Below are positions 46,868-59,340 of a DNA stretch of 64,000 nt, piece by piece. Under the pieces are notes generated by a model that saw nothing but the letters and a program-made list of their open reading frames with translations, ran no database searches and was not told the origin of the DNA. The DNA is from Sanguinoderma infundibulare (Eukaryota; Basidiomycota; Agaricomycetes; Polyporales; Polyporaceae), in assembly GCA_032821775.1 (NCBI GenBank), contig JAVLRN010000012.1, positions 1,736,001 through 1,800,000 of the forward strand. The letters run 5' to 3'. A program made the position numbers and the translations under genes. Each line of letters starts with the position of its first letter. Within the stretch, counting starts at the first letter, position 1.

Positions 46868-49313
46868 TCACGGCAAGACCAAGAAACGGTCGAGCATGCG
46901 CGGGAAGTTTGGCGTGCCCAAGCCGGTGACGGGATCCCAGCCAGGCGCGGCCGGGAAGCCGTCAGTACCACAACCCGGGTTGCTGCCGACGGTGATATCG
47001 TGGTAGGCACCCGCGAAGAGGTGCGAATAGAGCTGGAGAGCCCTTGGGTCAGCCTGCCTTTCGAGCAAAGGATGTGTGAACGGGACGACGCACAGCAGGG
47101 TTGATAAACCCGACGGGACCCTTGCCGATCGCAATGCGCGCATCGTTAACCGCAGCGATCATGGACGCGAAGATGGGCGTAGAGGCGGAGGTACCTCCAC
47201 TCGTGCTGAACTTGCCACCGATGGCGACAACAGTGGGGAAGCTGAAAAAAGAGTTAGATTCGCTCCCCGGATAATACGTTGCACTGGCGCAGGGCGTACC
47301 CATTGGCCGCAACGTCCGGGTAGGCGCGGCCCGTCCTGTTGAACACGTCCGCGCCGTATGAAGGGGCGTATTTGTTGAGGTACTTGGACACTGCACGCCT
47401 CTGATACTTTGGCTGCCCGAAGGTGGTGGAGAAGCCGCCCCCCGAGTAGAATGAAGTCGTAGCGCCCTCGCCGTCGGCCACCTATATAGTCGCGTCAATA
47501 ATCGACGGTCCTAAACGACAAAAATGGGCTCGTACCGTGTTGTTCTCAGCAATCTGGGTCGCGCCGACTGCGGTGACGTATGGACAGGAAGCAGGGAACT
47601 GGCCAACGAAGCTGCCATTGTTCGAGCCGTCTGAACTAAGCTGGCCGTCCATAAGGCACGCTTCTGTGCTGCCGTACGAGACCCCGTGGTCACCGGAGGA
47701 CGCGAGGAATGTCATACCCGTCAGGCTGAGCTGTGGCATAAGATCTCATGAGACTTTGGAAGCTCTTCGCGTTCAAGGATGAATGAACACTGACCTTGCC
47801 ATACTCTGCGCAGACCCTCTGGAGGACACGCGCGGTAGCCGGGTCAGGGTAGTCAGGACTGAAATGGTATGAGATCGAGACCACGTAAGAGGGTGGCTTG
47901 TTGCCACAATCCAAGTCTGGTTCGGATCACGCAGCCGTGTCAATGGACATGCTTAGTGGAGGCGTTCTCATGCACGCACTTGAGCCGTTCACGCCAGGTT
48001 GTGAGCAGTACGACTGGTCGAACGCAGCCACCAAAGCCTCGTCTGGGAAAGCCAGAGGACATTCGAGTTGAGAAGACAGTGTGACAAGGACTGTCCACGC
48101 AAGACGTACCGTAAGTGTCACCGGGCTCTCCAATTTGGTAGAGCTGCACTTCCTGCTCGGGCCCGAGCAGACCCATGACCAGTTCAAAGTCCATCGTAGA
48201 CTCTCCGAGATCTTCCGTGTTAGTCTCGTTGGGATCCAAATGGCCTGTATCCCCAATAGCTCAGTTCGTGCGTCTCGACTGCAATAAAGACATCAAACTC
48301 ACCGCCGGTGATGCTGACCAGCGTGGGCCGCTCATCCACCATATCCGGCGCGAACTTCTGGAAGAACATATCCAGATCCGAGCCGAGGTACACTTGACCT
48401 GCGGCCTCGACTACAGGCAGTGGCAATGTCAGTAAACCATACCGATCATGAGTGGCAGATCTAGACACACACCTACGCCAACCGTGTTCTGGTCCGGAAC
48501 GACGGGCTCGTAATAGAAGTTGTACAGCTTCCGCAGGCACTCTAGCGTCACGTACGAGTCGCAATGGTCCGCACCGTCAGGCACTTCGGAATCCTACTCC
48601 GTCGAGAGGAGGCAATCAGCCCATGAGCGCCGCGGCGTTGACTGTGACAAAGATGGACTCACCGCCAGCGCGACCTTCGGCGCGCCGGATGGCCTCCCGA
48701 ACATCGACACGGCCTTGCCCTTCCCCGCCCTCCGCGCCAAACTGCCATCGCTCTCTGGCAGATGCAACGACGGCGACACGAGGTCGACGTGCTTCGAGAC
48801 GTGCTCGGGCAGCGAGTATCCGGCGTCGAACGCGACGTGTTCGTACCCATCCTCGCTGCGGCGGTAGACGTAGTAGTCCGACGCGAAGATGCTCTCGGCC
48901 TCTGCGATGGTCACCGACAGATGCAACGCGCCGCCATTCGGGCTAAGGCGAATCTTCTCTGGGCGGATGCCGCAGTCGTCGACGAGCCAGGAGCGGACGG
49001 TGTCGACGGACTCCTGGGAGGGGCGGAAGACCTCGGCGACCTTCGCGGGTGTCCAGTGCTTTCCGTAGTTCGCGGACTCGGGGTCGGAGACGTCAAGGAG
49101 GTACTTGTCGAGTTTGTGGAGGTTGGACTGCGTCAGGGAGATCTTCAACGGAACGCGGGCATCAGGGTCAGCACGGCGGTGGATGGACCAACCCTCCGGA
49201 ACGATCGACCGAGCTTCGTGTATGATACGTTTCGAAAGGGCAGGAGAGTGTGCAGCCGCAGTGACGGTCACCACGGCAGCAGCGAGGCGAATGAACAGCC
49301 CGGAAAGCAACAT
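46868..49313 (-). CDS. Sedolisin (family S53, tripeptidyl-peptidase-like secreted protease)
   Basis: Intact, 636 aa in ten exons (minus): 49313-48663, 48593-48473, 48410-48303, 48244-48110, 48042-47980, 47916-47795, 47730-47536, 47481-47300, 47241-47094, 47053-46868. Signal peptide (MLLSGLFIRLAAAVVTVTAA), then the pro-kumamolisin propeptide to about residue 200. The catalytic Glu/Asp pair is in GESTMD (Glu308, Asp312), the oxyanion Asp in SSGDHG (Asp414), the nucleophile in GTSAS (Ser544), and the calcium site in YHDIT (Asp594) with GWDPVTGLG. Family members are acid serine-carboxyl proteases that remove tripeptides or cut within proteins outside the cell. A TAG-like break near 47926 lies inside a 63-bp intron, so the frame is sound. 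Fragments of a relative lie at 109-382, 5260-5770 and 39120-39600. Confidence 0.92.
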
Positions 49314-49367
49314 TATAACAGTGAAGACCGCCCGAGAAGGGCAAACGGAAAGAAAGCAGGGGGCGGT

Positions 49368-49430
49368 CTAGGAGGGGTCAAAGGAAACCGGGAGGGTATT
49401 GTGCACTCACCGACAGATGGCTTCTTTATA
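49368..49430 (-). promoter_or_regulatory. Sedolisin TATA box and 5' UTR intron
   Basis: TATAAAG at 49430-49424 on the minus strand. Shortly downstream, GTGAGTGCAC at 49410 to CTAG at 49368 looks like a 43-bp 5' UTR intron. The TATA box and donor are also kept in the detached fragment at 113-140. Confidence 0.5.
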
Positions 49431-50595
49431 CTTTGTTTGCCGATTCACGACAGACGCGGGACGCCTGTCGATGATTTGGATGCGTATGGGGGCGTGTTCC
49501 GGCGCAATCACGGTTCACAGGAAGGGTCCTAGAAAGTCAAATTATCATTGTGCACAGCCAATGCGAGGAGATGCGAGGGCAGTGACAGTTGTAAACCTGC
49601 ACATAGTGCTTCTCGACTTCCTGGGTATCGGGCGGGGAAACCATCAGCTGGAGGCAGCCAAGTATCGCAAAGTGAATCAGCAGACCAAAAGACAGCCGAC
49701 TTTACGACTAGTTGATTATCCTCAGATGCTCCTTGGTAGCTTGACTGTCCGCATGCTAACGAGAGGAGGTCTGCAAGCCGATTCATCATCAATCGTGCCG
49801 CGATGGCAGTGCCAACGACGACAGATGGGCGCGTTCTCATGAGGCGCGGATGCAGTCCTCCCCTTCCGTGGAGAGGAGGCGCCTACGGTCGCGCAAGGGC
49901 AGGTATATGTGTCATTGAGGGCAGGCGTAGTTTGCGGGTTGCCGTCACGCCGGATGGCGAGGGGCGTCCACTGGTGCCGGCGGACTCGGAGGGGGCCGTC
50001 ACGATTCGATCAAGAGGCTCAAGCTCCTTATACCATTCAAGCAGGGGAGCGGCGGCGCATTCACCGCTAGAGCTTGAGTAGATTCGTCTGCATACTTGAG
50101 AAGGCATCGAGATCGCTAGCTTCGCGGCTCTACAAAAAGAAATTATCAACTCGGGCCGAGTAAGTACCATGAACGCGTACCTTCAATGTGCTAGAAAGCA
50201 TCTGACACGCAGCATAAGGGACAAGAGCAAAGCGCTGAACCAACCTTGTATAAGTATGTGTGTGACGTGCTATGGACAATTAGATAAAATGATTTCCGGA
50301 CCCGGTATGCGTATGTACGTATCGTGTCTCAAGTGTGCTTGTGCTTCAGTAACGAGTCATAAACATAAGTATTGTGAGAAACGCTATGCATGATGAGGTG
50401 AGGCGAGGTGAGATTCCTTGAGGATCCGAGGGGATGAGACAAGAGTTTGTGCGATAGCGAGGACTATAGAGGAGAATGACGAGAAGCGATGAGCTGTAGG
50501 ACTATTAATGCAGTGCGAGATACAACGAGATGCGGGGCAACCAAAAAACAACTAGCACGAATCCTGAATCATTCTACCGAGGTCCTTCTCTGACC
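49431..50595. other. Intergenic, no gene recognised
   Basis: About 1.2 kb holding the sedolisin promoter and the 3' side of the next gene. A GAGGTGAGGCGAGGTGAG purine-rich stretch lies near 50395. No coding signal found. Confidence 0.45.
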
Positions 50596-52661
50596 TTAAA
50601 ACTTCCCCGTCGCACGGGATAGCGTCGAAGCCCTCGCACGACTCGCCGCCGCACCACTGCCGGTCGTCGCCAAGCTCATGCTGATAGTCCTTGTCAAGCG
50701 CGAGGCGCCAGGGAGCCTTGATGCAGGCTTGGGCAGAGCAGAACCGCTACCCGGAGCAGCGATGCGCGATGGAGGACGCGAGGCACCCGTACCGGCCCCA
50801 TTTGCAACAGGCTTAGGCGGTCCCATTGATGTCGTGCGTGTGATTCCTGACGTCACCTTCGCCGCATGGGGCACTGCAACACCGGCAGGGCGCACGGCAT
50901 TGCTACTGCTCCGCGGGGCAGCCCTCTCCTTGGCTGCGAGGTTGGGCCTCTGGATGCCGGCAAAGCGAGATGTCGGCGCCGGCCCGGCGCTCTCAGTCGG
51001 GTGAGCTGCGCGCACACCCACAGACCCAGAGCTGGATGATGAGTTGGAGCTCGAGGTGGACGACGACCCTTGAGGCGCAAGACCGATGACAACGCCGCTC
51101 GCGGCCATGCCAGTAGGCGGACGCTGAACACCACGGATAGGAGGGCGTGTGGGCTGGGGCGCAGCAGGAACTGGTGTAGGCCTGGCGAGAGCGAGCGAGG
51201 GCCGTCTCTTCACGACGGGCTCCAGCTTCTCACGCCGGGCGGTCGTGGTGGTCTTTGACGGTGCAGGATCCGTGCTCTGGCGTCCTGCTATCTTGAACGT
51301 CTTCTTCGTAATGCGCAACGCGAGGACAGTAGGTGCCGGCTGTTCGATCGGCGGCGGGAGAGGCTCGGACTCGTGGAGCAATGAAGGTTCGTCTGCAACA
51401 ACTGGTGAGGTTGGCGGCGAAGGCGGCTCATCGAACGAAGGCGGGGACACCCGGGGCGGCGTAACTGCAATGCAGTCTGGTCGGTCGCGGGAGACACGGA
51501 GATGCAAGAAGGACACTTACTGTTACGTGAAGGCGGCGCCGAATAAATCGGGGAGAGTGGGAGTGGAACATTCACTGCCGTCTCTGTTGTCGGAGACATG
51601 CCGAAAGGCGCATCCAGGGCTGGGACAGTCTTGCCAGGTGGGCTAAAGACGGGCTCGGAGTGCTCCGCGGGGGGTTGGGCGTGGAAAACGAGTTTGTCCA
51701 TCTTCGCCTTGAGCGTTGGGGGAAGGCCCATCTCCTCGAACTCCATGGCATCATCTCCTCCGGCCCAGAACGAATCATGTCCATGACCAAGGAAAGAGAT
51801 CTTGTCATTGAGTAGGTCGAAGGACATCTCCTCTGACTGCATCTGGAGGTGGAACGAAGAGTAGAGGTCGACCGAGGTACGGCGTGGGTCATCGGGTGAG
51901 AGTTGAGTGAGCTTGGAGGGTGGTCTGAGGTGAGAAGCGGTGGCCATGATGGGGCTCGCTGCGTGTTCGTCTTGGCCTTTGGCAAGGTCGAAGTCATCCA
52001 TGCAGGGCGTCTCGGGAGCGCAGACATTAATCTCGGGGAACGAGGATGAGGGGCGACCGGTTTGGGAATGTTCCGCGTCTTGAGTCTGCGAGTTGGGGCG
52101 TTCATCGGTAGGTGTCGATTCGTCCGCAAGAGACATGGAGGAGAAGTTGATAGAGTTTACAACATCTGCGAGCGGCGATGATTGTAGCGCAGGAATAAGG
52201 AGCGCAGGGAGCAGCTCTGGACCATCGGAAGGCGAAGTGGTGGTTCTGAAAATAGGTGCCTTGAGCGAACGGCTGGTGTCTAGCGGCCGGGGTGTGTGCT
52301 CGAAGTCGAGTTCGGCGAAGGGTCTCCGAGGCGGTGAGAGGGCGCCAGAGCCTTCGGCATCGCTCTCTGACTGCTCGCCGTCCGCGTCGCTACCGTCGTG
52401 CTCGGCCGCATCCCAAAGGGCGTCCGAAGGAACAGGGGTCTCTCCAATGTCGATGAGCTTACCCTTTGGAGTGAAGACCTGTACGTCTTGCTGTTTGGGG
52501 ACCGCATACATGCGGTTGAAGAAGAGGGTAACGTCTCCAGCTGGAACATCGTTCTCCTTGTCCGATGCGCTGAGTTCAGACGAGGACGACTCTCTGCGAG
52601 GAGTAGACGGAGAGTGGAGGGGATCGAACAAGTAGAGGACGCTGTTGCGAGGCTTGGCCAT
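50596..52661 (-). CDS. Ser/Pro-rich protein with KEN box
   Basis: Predicted 669 aa; minus-strand exons 52661-51521 and 51464-50596, 56-bp intron. Largely disordered: Ser/Pro/Glu-rich first half, and a second half rich in Ser, Pro, Arg and Ala with basic patches. A KEN tripeptide in ASDKENDVP (residues 35-37) near the N-terminus is the classic APC/C degron context, and many S/T-P sites follow (LHSPSTPRR, FEHTPRPLD, PSPPTSPV). C-terminus RLTRTISMSLATTG and ASTLSRATGKF. No globular domain recognised. A cell-cycle-regulated protein is a reasonable guess, not a conclusion. Divergent start relative to nothing nearby; single copy. Confidence 0.72.
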
Positions 52662-53162
52662 CGTATGAGGGGTCGTGAGGGTCGTGAGGAGAGAGTGCGA
52701 GAAGAGATGATGGTCGACAACGACGTCGTGGTTCAACGCTGATTAGCCGACTCCAACAGGCGCCCACCTCCTTTCCCGACATCCTCACGTGAGCGCGGAC
52801 GCGTCGGCGCCAAAGTTGTACCGATCCTCCATTTGTCCTCCACCGTGACCCCGCCGAGTCCCCTCTGCCCCTACACTCTCACTGACACTCCAAAGCCTCT
52901 CAGGGATGCATAGTACAGGCTACAAGATCACGAGCTCACTACTGAAGTATCTCGAAGTTAGTCACAGCGTGGATTGAGAAGGTGAGCTAGACGAGACTGA
53001 ACTAGCCCATTCATATCCTAGAGCACTCAACATCCATTGAATACTTATCGAATATTAGGATTATCTATGAAACCAGAGGTACCGAAGCCAGGCGACACCA
53101 TCTCCTCTCCAAGAAGGAAAAGCCCCCAGATCGACATGAAAGCTACGCTCAAGTACCTTCTC
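52662..53162. other. Intergenic
   Basis: About 500 bp: promoter of the KEN-box gene and 3' side of the acyltransferase gene. Nothing recognised. Confidence 0.45.
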
Positions 53163-55027
53163 CTAGCGACTACAGTTACCCTCGAACACCTCGCCTCCTC
53201 CCAGGTAATGGAGCGTCGCCTTGCGACACTCCTGGATGAGCTCTTCGACGTCCCCAACCTTGTACACGCTCCGGTCGAACCTCATCTCAAGACGGAGCTG
53301 ACCAAGCGCAGTGCTGCTCAACAATGTGAGCCAACCCGGACGGCCGTGCAGGTACGGTATCTCGTCCGTGATCTTGAGGAGCGCGTCTGCATCTGGAGTC
53401 GTCAGGCGCGGCGGCGGCGCAGACGATTCGGGGACGGCCCCGAATCGGGGGCGTGGAGTGCGTACGGATAGTGGGTGCCCTTGGGGAAGAGGGTAGTTCG
53501 GCGGCTGGATGAATGACAACTGTCATGATGCAGCCCGTGTTTTGAGTTCCGGGGGAGGAGCACAATGAACGGAACACACGCACCTGTCCTACGCTACTCA
53601 CGCAGATGGCGAACACGCAGTCGGCGGGGAGAGAATCCCAGTGCGCGGGCATCGGGAGGTCGGGTAGCGGCTCGCCTCTTTTCTCCGCGAACCAGTGAGT
53701 CGCGACGACCTTCTTCCGGTGCCTGCTCGACAGCTCCCTGACGTGCGCTATGTCAAGCAAGACCGGGTTCGAGATGAACTTCTTGACCTGCTGACGACAG
53801 AGCCCTACACGGTGGAAGAACCGCTCAGGAGACATTAGGGTGGCGAAGGGCGGGGCGCCATCCACTCGCGGCACACCGTCATCCCTGCGCGATGCGAACG
53901 GGGCCGGCATGAACGGCAGCGTGCACTCGTAGGCGTCGATCACGAGCCCGACCTCCGTCTCGCCTCCCTTCTTCCGCCAGTCTGCGTCCATATACGGGCG
54001 GAGATTGATGGAACCGACGACGTGCATGGGCTGGCGGCGGCGGCCCTCCCACTCCTGTTCGGTGATGTCGCCACGGAGGTAGCGGCGATGGAGGACGCGA
54101 GTGATGGCGAGTTGGGCGATGACGTGGATGGCGGTGCCGAATGTGACCTTGTGCTTGCGACAGGTTGCAAGGATGGCGTCGGTCTCATGGACAGGGAAGC
54201 AGTATTCCACGCGTTCTGGCACGGATGGAGTGCGGTACGTCTTGTCCGTGACAGCACGGGGAATTGTGTGGCCGCCCTATAGTGAAGCGCATGAGCGGAT
54301 TTGTTCGCTGCTGCGTGCAGAGAGTGTGCCTTACTGTTAGCTTTCTTCTCCTGTTGAGGAAGACGACGTTTGCAATAGCACGACACCATCTCTGCTGGGC
54401 AGGGCTCAGCTTTTGGGTCGGGTTAAGTTCATTGTACGGGAGTGCCATGGCAAGCCTCTCTTCCAATTCGGGGAGTGGGGCCGGAGGGGAGGCGAGAAGA
54501 TCGAAGAAGGTACGCGCGATGGTTGGTCGGGACATTCCGTCGGTGATGGCGTGGGCAACCCGGAAGAGAATCTCGTACGTTCCTGGGCATCCCTCACGTC
54601 GGAAAATGAAGAGTCGGGATATGAGATGGTGGTCTTCCATGGGTTTATCGCGCTGGAGCATCCACACGTACGCCTCGACCTCCTCCCTGGACTTGGTGGA
54701 GAGGAAGCTGATCTCGTCCGGGTGGTGGTGGGACAAGTCGCGCTCAGAGATGACGAATTGCAGCGCGTCGATGCCCTTGGTATCATCCATGTGAGCACCG
54801 AGGAGGGGATACCATTGCTTGAGCGTCGCCCATGCTCTTTTGACATTATCCTCGCTGAAGAGGGCGACACCGTTGGTGCGGTCCGTCTCTTCGACCAGGT
54901 AGCGCCAGACCATGTCTCCTGAGCCATTGAAGATTCGGTCGAAGTAGTAACTCTGTTCGTTTAATCCGAGCGGGCGAGCATATGTCTTTCCAGAGATGGG
55001 AGAGAAGCTGATGAGGGACCATGACAT
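53163..55027 (-). CDS. HxxxDG acyltransferase (condensation/alcohol acetyltransferase-like)
   Basis: Predicted 574 aa; minus-strand exons 55027-54335, 54276-53602, 53519-53163; introns 58 and 82 bp. The active-site motif HAITDG lies in ILFRVAHAITDGMSR at about residue 178, in the expected place after the first third. An LGLNEQSYYFDRIF N-terminus and a C-terminal half with TFGTAIHVIAQLAI, VVGSINLRPYM, VGLVIDAYECTLPF and SFIQPPNYPLP fit the chloramphenicol-acetyltransferase-like fold shared by BAHD, condensation and fungal alcohol acetyltransferase proteins. The second common motif DFGWG is not seen. It probably transfers an acyl group from a CoA donor to an alcohol or amine; substrate unknown. 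No other biosynthetic-cluster genes lie beside it. Confidence 0.78.
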
Positions 55028-56225
55028 GACAAGGGCGAGGGTGCAGACGACGGCGGGCTAGAGTCTAAAGCATGTTCAAGTTGACCACGTCATTATATGG
55101 GACCCCGTCGGAGTTCTTTTGCATCCTGTTTGAGTAGATTGCATGCATATCGAAGTGCAGTCTACACTCGCCTCAAACTCGCCGCTCCATTGCCTGCTGG
55201 GCTGCCTTGGCCTTTGAGTACGGCCACGTGTGGAGATCACGATGCATGTACAGGCGCGGCTACCGTGCGCAACTACTTACGTGTGTTTTAGCTGGACTCA
55301 AAGATCTCGCAAACCTCCACGATCCGGAATGGCAAGTTCCTTGTGTTCGAGAAGTATGTGGTTCGAGAAATATACCCTAGAGTGTAAGCTGCCGAAACAC
55401 TAGGCCCTCTCCGAAAAACAACTCACTCGGATCTACTCCAGCGCCAGACTGTCAAATCGTGGCTCGGATCGTGCTCGGCTGCTAAGCGAGTCGAGCCAGG
55501 TTTTTGGTGTCGGAGGGCCTTTTGCAATCAGCTGTAAGCTCGTCGGCCCAGGTTCCTCGAAGGAGGCCAACAACAAGACTGTTCATGGCCATCAGTAACT
55601 ACACGCAGAGTTCAAGGCATTAAACCTTAAATCCTTACTCTCTGCTGACGAGTCCACGACTGACGATTAGCTTCCGAAGCTTGTCGACCGATTGTCCAAT
55701 GACCCCAAACGGCGAGCGGCAGACGAGAGCAAGCTCATAGAGTGCCATTCCATCCGGTCACGTAGATGCTACATCCACTAATATACTGTTACAGCTTAAA
55801 GAAATCTGTGCGCTCCGACGAACGTATACTACACAGTGCACAGGGGACGACGAACAGAACCAGCGAGCTAGATGGAAAGCGAAATGGCTAGTGTTACACA
55901 AGCGCGAGCGCGAGTTAACCATGGACGACGGACGATGGACGATAGACAATGGACAGCGGAGGACATGGACGGTAAGGAGATGCGGGGAGAGGAGTAGAAA
56001 CCAAGCTCGAGTCCGAGATGCTATACAGGTGCCAGAAAGCGAATAAGTAATGAATCCGAAAACCGTGTCGTGCAGAACCTAAGCGGTCCTCATCGTGCCT
56101 CGTAAGTACGACAGACAAAAGGGGGCCTACCCACAGCGCGACAGGCGAAGAAAAAAGGGCATCGTGCCAGTGTCCCTTTCCACACACTCAACTCTCTCTG
56201 TCACCCCAGGCCCTAGAGGGGGAAC
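55028..56225. other. Intergenic, contains a small inverted-repeat element
   Basis: About 1.2 kb: promoter of the acyltransferase and 3' side of the WD40 gene. Holds the element at 55401-55523 and a simple GGACGACGGACGATGGACGA stretch near 55922-55945. No gene seen. Confidence 0.5.
55401..55523. repeat. Short element with imperfect terminal inverted repeats
   Basis: Left end TAGGCCCTCTCCGAAAAAC and right end GTTTTTGGTGTCGGAGGGCC + TTT are imperfect inverted repeats around about 120 bp. This is MITE-like. Target-site duplication is not clear. Confidence 0.35.
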
Positions 56226-59153
56226 TCACGCCCACTCGGGCTCCGTCCACCACCTCTGCTCCGCCCCGCGCACCCTCCACTCGGCGACGCCCTTCACCCC
56301 AGCGACGTACACGAACGTGCCCGTCGGGTCGAAGCACATCCCGGCAATGTCCTGCTCCTCCTCGCCCTCCTCGGCCCGCTGATCGCGCGCCTGTCCGTTG
56401 CCCCTCCGATGCCTCCTCGAAGACGACGGCACGCCCCACCGGGATCCGTACGGCCCCGAGCTCTCGCGCCGCGCGAGAAGCGTCGGGCGCGAGCGCAGGA
56501 GCTCGAGCGGGCGAGGCCCAGACGACGGCAGCGACAGCTGGGATGCCGGCGAGGGCGAGCCCGCGCGTGAGGGCGCGTGCGACGAAACGCAATCGCTCTC
56601 CAGCTCGTCCACGTCCATTTCGTCGCCATCCCGGCCCCGGTCCCGGTCCCGCGCCCCTTCCCCGGCGCTCTCGAGCGGTTCGCGTGGGTCCGTCTCAGGG
56701 TCCAGGACGGTCGTCCGCGCGCGCACGCTGTGGCGCCCGAGCAACCGCCGGACGTCGTTCTCGACTTCGCGATCCCCCAGGGGCGGAATAACCACGATGC
56801 TGTCTGGGTCGTCATCCTGTGAACCATCATCTCTGCTGGTGGCCACACGACGTTGCCGGCGCGGGGCTCGCCAGGTCGCGGGAGCATCGGAGGAAGGTAT
56901 CCGGAACGTGTCCTCGAGCGCGCCGCTGAAGAGAACGATGCGTGGCGGAGCGAGCGCATCCGACGATGTCGCCGAGCGTGTTGTTGATGGTCGAGGGTTG
57001 GGTGACGTTGAGCGTGGACGGGCCGAAGGGGACGAGTGATACATGGACTGCGGCTCGAAGCTGGGCATCCGGACGATCTCCTCCGTTTCGAATGTGCGCG
57101 CATCCACGACGTGCAACAATGATGTATGCTGGCAAACGAAACGCATCGTGATCAGCATTTTTTCGACAGCAGGCCACGCCAAGCATGCACTCGACATACC
57201 TCTGTGAAAGTCATCACCTCCCGACCCACACCAGGCGGGCTGAACTTCACACTTCGCACACCCCAGCCGGGGGCACGCGCACCTCCGCGCGCCCAATCCC
57301 ACGGGGCGTCATACATCCAGCCACTCGCAGCTCCGGTAGCTATCCGGCCTGAGCGCGCTGCCCGGGACTTATCCGTGCTGAAAACCTTGAGCGGCTTCGT
57401 GCTGCGGACATCCCATACGACCACAACACCTTCTTGAGATGCGACGGCAAACTTGGATCCGTCGGCGGAAAAGGCCGTAGAGAAAGACGCAGGAATAGAC
57501 GATACTTGCGACAAGCCGCCCGTAGTGTCGTGTGAGTGTTGGATGTATGACGACAGGGAGAGCGTGGCGATGGGCGAGAACGTGATCCGTGAACCTCCAG
57601 TGATTCTGTGAAGGTATACATCGGGCGAGTCGCCAACACATAGGAGGGTCCGCCCGTCAGGAGAAATGGAAGCTGCCCACGAATTGTCAGCTCGAGACAG
57701 ATCGCAAGGCAGCAGAAGGGAGAGCGGGGCGCACAGTGGTTTACTGGCACTTCCAGCTCCAGTTGACCGATATCGAGCAGGCGGGGCTCGTAGTCATCGA
57801 CGACCTTGCCGCTGCGGATGGCAATATCGAAGAATTTGACTGTTCGGTCGTTGTTGCTCACAACAATGCGCGGTTCTGCAGCGCTTTGATGCGAGCGGGA
57901 GAAGCTCATCGAAGTGAGCATGACGGAGTTGTTGATCGAACCTCGATCGAGAATGTATTTGCTCTCCCATAGTCGCCGTCCAAACCCGCGCGAGCAGCTA
58001 CGGGTCGAGCGAGATGATGACGATGGGGAGGATGAGGCATCGGAGGATTGGTAATAGGAGAGATGGAGTTCAGCTTCTTGGCCGCCAGCTGCCAGGAGCG
58101 TGTCGTTGGTGTCGGGGAGAATGAGAGCGGAGAGCGTGTTCGGTGTGAAGGAAAGGTCGGCTAGTCGTCGTGGAGACTGGAACAAAGGGTTGACATCGGA
58201 TGGCGTCGCGGACCAACGGGAGAATACGTACTGCGTTGGGCGTGATGAGGTCGTGCTCGACAATGGAGTAGTTGCGTGCGTAGCTAACGATCCCCTTCTC
58301 GTGGGGACAAATCGCTACGTCCCTCAGTTGCCTGTTGAACGAAACCGGTGGTGAGTTTCCTCCCTTCCATTAAATTCACAGCGCGATGACACGACAGCAC
58401 GTCGACAATAGCACCCTCAAAAGTTCAGCATGCTCTGCGAGAACGTCGGAACAGCCAGGACGCATGTATGCTGTTACAATGCACTTGGCCAGCTTCCTCA
58501 AATCGTCCCGACTTCGTTCATGAGAATAGTAAGGGTCGCCTCGACCTGCCCTGATTGGCATACTTGGCAATAGGGCGTACGTTCGCAATCCTACGCCGAG
58601 CGGATCCAATGCGTCTTTGCCATATCCGCTTCTCAGCATACAATACACACCACGGAATCCTGATCAATTGGAAGCGCACCCCACGCGGCAAGGAAAATGA
58701 CTACTCCCACGACGAACGCGAAGCCGACCTCAGTCGTCGGCCTCCGCTGCAACGCCAACGCCAACACCAACCCCAGGACCCATCGGTCGCGGTCGCCAAC
58801 AGCCGCCACGAAAGAGATGACCGTTGGGCAACGCAAACTCGGGGTAGGAATGACAGCATCGCGCGCAACCGACAACCGACAAACCGACATGTACATCGGC
58901 CGCATGGCGCCACCATGCCACTCCATCCCGGATCCGAGCCCAGCAATACGGTGGCCCAACGCTAACGGTCGTTCACGTAACCCAAAAAACCACAGCGCCT
59001 CACGACCATGCCCACAAAGAACGAACACGAGAACACGACACGACACGACACGACACGGCTGGGGGGTACTCACACATGCCCGATCGTGACGTTCCCGGGT
59101 GCGACCGTGCAGGGTTCCGCGGACGACAGCAGCGTCGAGAGCCCGCGCGCCAT
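56226..59153 (-). CDS. WD40-like protein (DUF2415-type)
   Basis: Predicted 675 aa. Minus-strand exons: 59153-59076 (tentative), 58363-58232, 58176-57735, 57672-57200, 57128-56226. Exon 1 reads MARGLSTLLSSAEPC and is joined by a 712-bp intron; exons 2-5 are well supported. WD40-like strands: RDVAICPHEKGIVSYARNYS, LADLSFTPN, RIVVSNNDRTVKFFDI, SSISPDGRTLLCVGDSPDV, SADGSKFAVASQEGVVVVWD, GVRSVKFSPPG, LLHVVDARTFETEEIV, and at the very end AGMCFDPTGTFVYVAG. A long charged, disordered insert (Arg/Asp/Glu-rich) separates the last two. The layout resembles fungal DUF2415 WD40 proteins of unknown function, probably scaffolds. Confidence 0.78.
59033..59056. repeat. Pentanucleotide microsatellite
   Basis: Four to five tandem ACGAC/CACGA units, inside the predicted long first intron of the WD40 gene. 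Confidence 0.8.
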
Positions 59154-59180
59154 CTTGAGTTCGACGATCCCCGATCCGGA

Positions 59181-59234
59181 TAAGTGTAAGTGTAAGTGTA
59201 AGTGTAAGCGCAAGTGCGAGTGCAAGCGCAAGTG
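59181..59234. repeat. TAAGTG hexanucleotide repeat
   Basis: About nine TAAGTG-type units, the later ones mutated to CAAGTG/CAAGCG. It lies just upstream of the WD40 gene start, probably in the 5' UTR or promoter. Confidence 0.85.
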
Positions 59235-59295
59235 TCGTCCGCGTCCAGAGGCTTCAGCGCGCGTGCGTGAGAGCGTCGCGGGGTGAGCAGTGGCA

Positions 59296-59340
59296 GAAAG
59301 AAAGAAAGAAGGAAGGAGGGCAGGCAGGCAGGCAGGCAAG
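59296..59340. repeat. Purine-rich GAAA/GGCA microsatellite
   Basis: GAAAGAAAGAAGGAAGGAGG followed by a run of GGCA units. Confidence 0.8.

Noticed and set aside
47926..47928. Apparent in-frame TGA in the sedolisin
   Set aside because: It falls inside a 63-bp intron (47917-47979) whose removal restores the family sequence in phase.
56294..57103. Arg-rich 269-codon frame inside the WD40 gene
   Set aside because: Alternate frame of the charged WD40 insert; no independent support.
59033..59340. CRISPR-like or regulatory tandem array
   Set aside because: Plain microsatellites without spacers; eukaryotic context.
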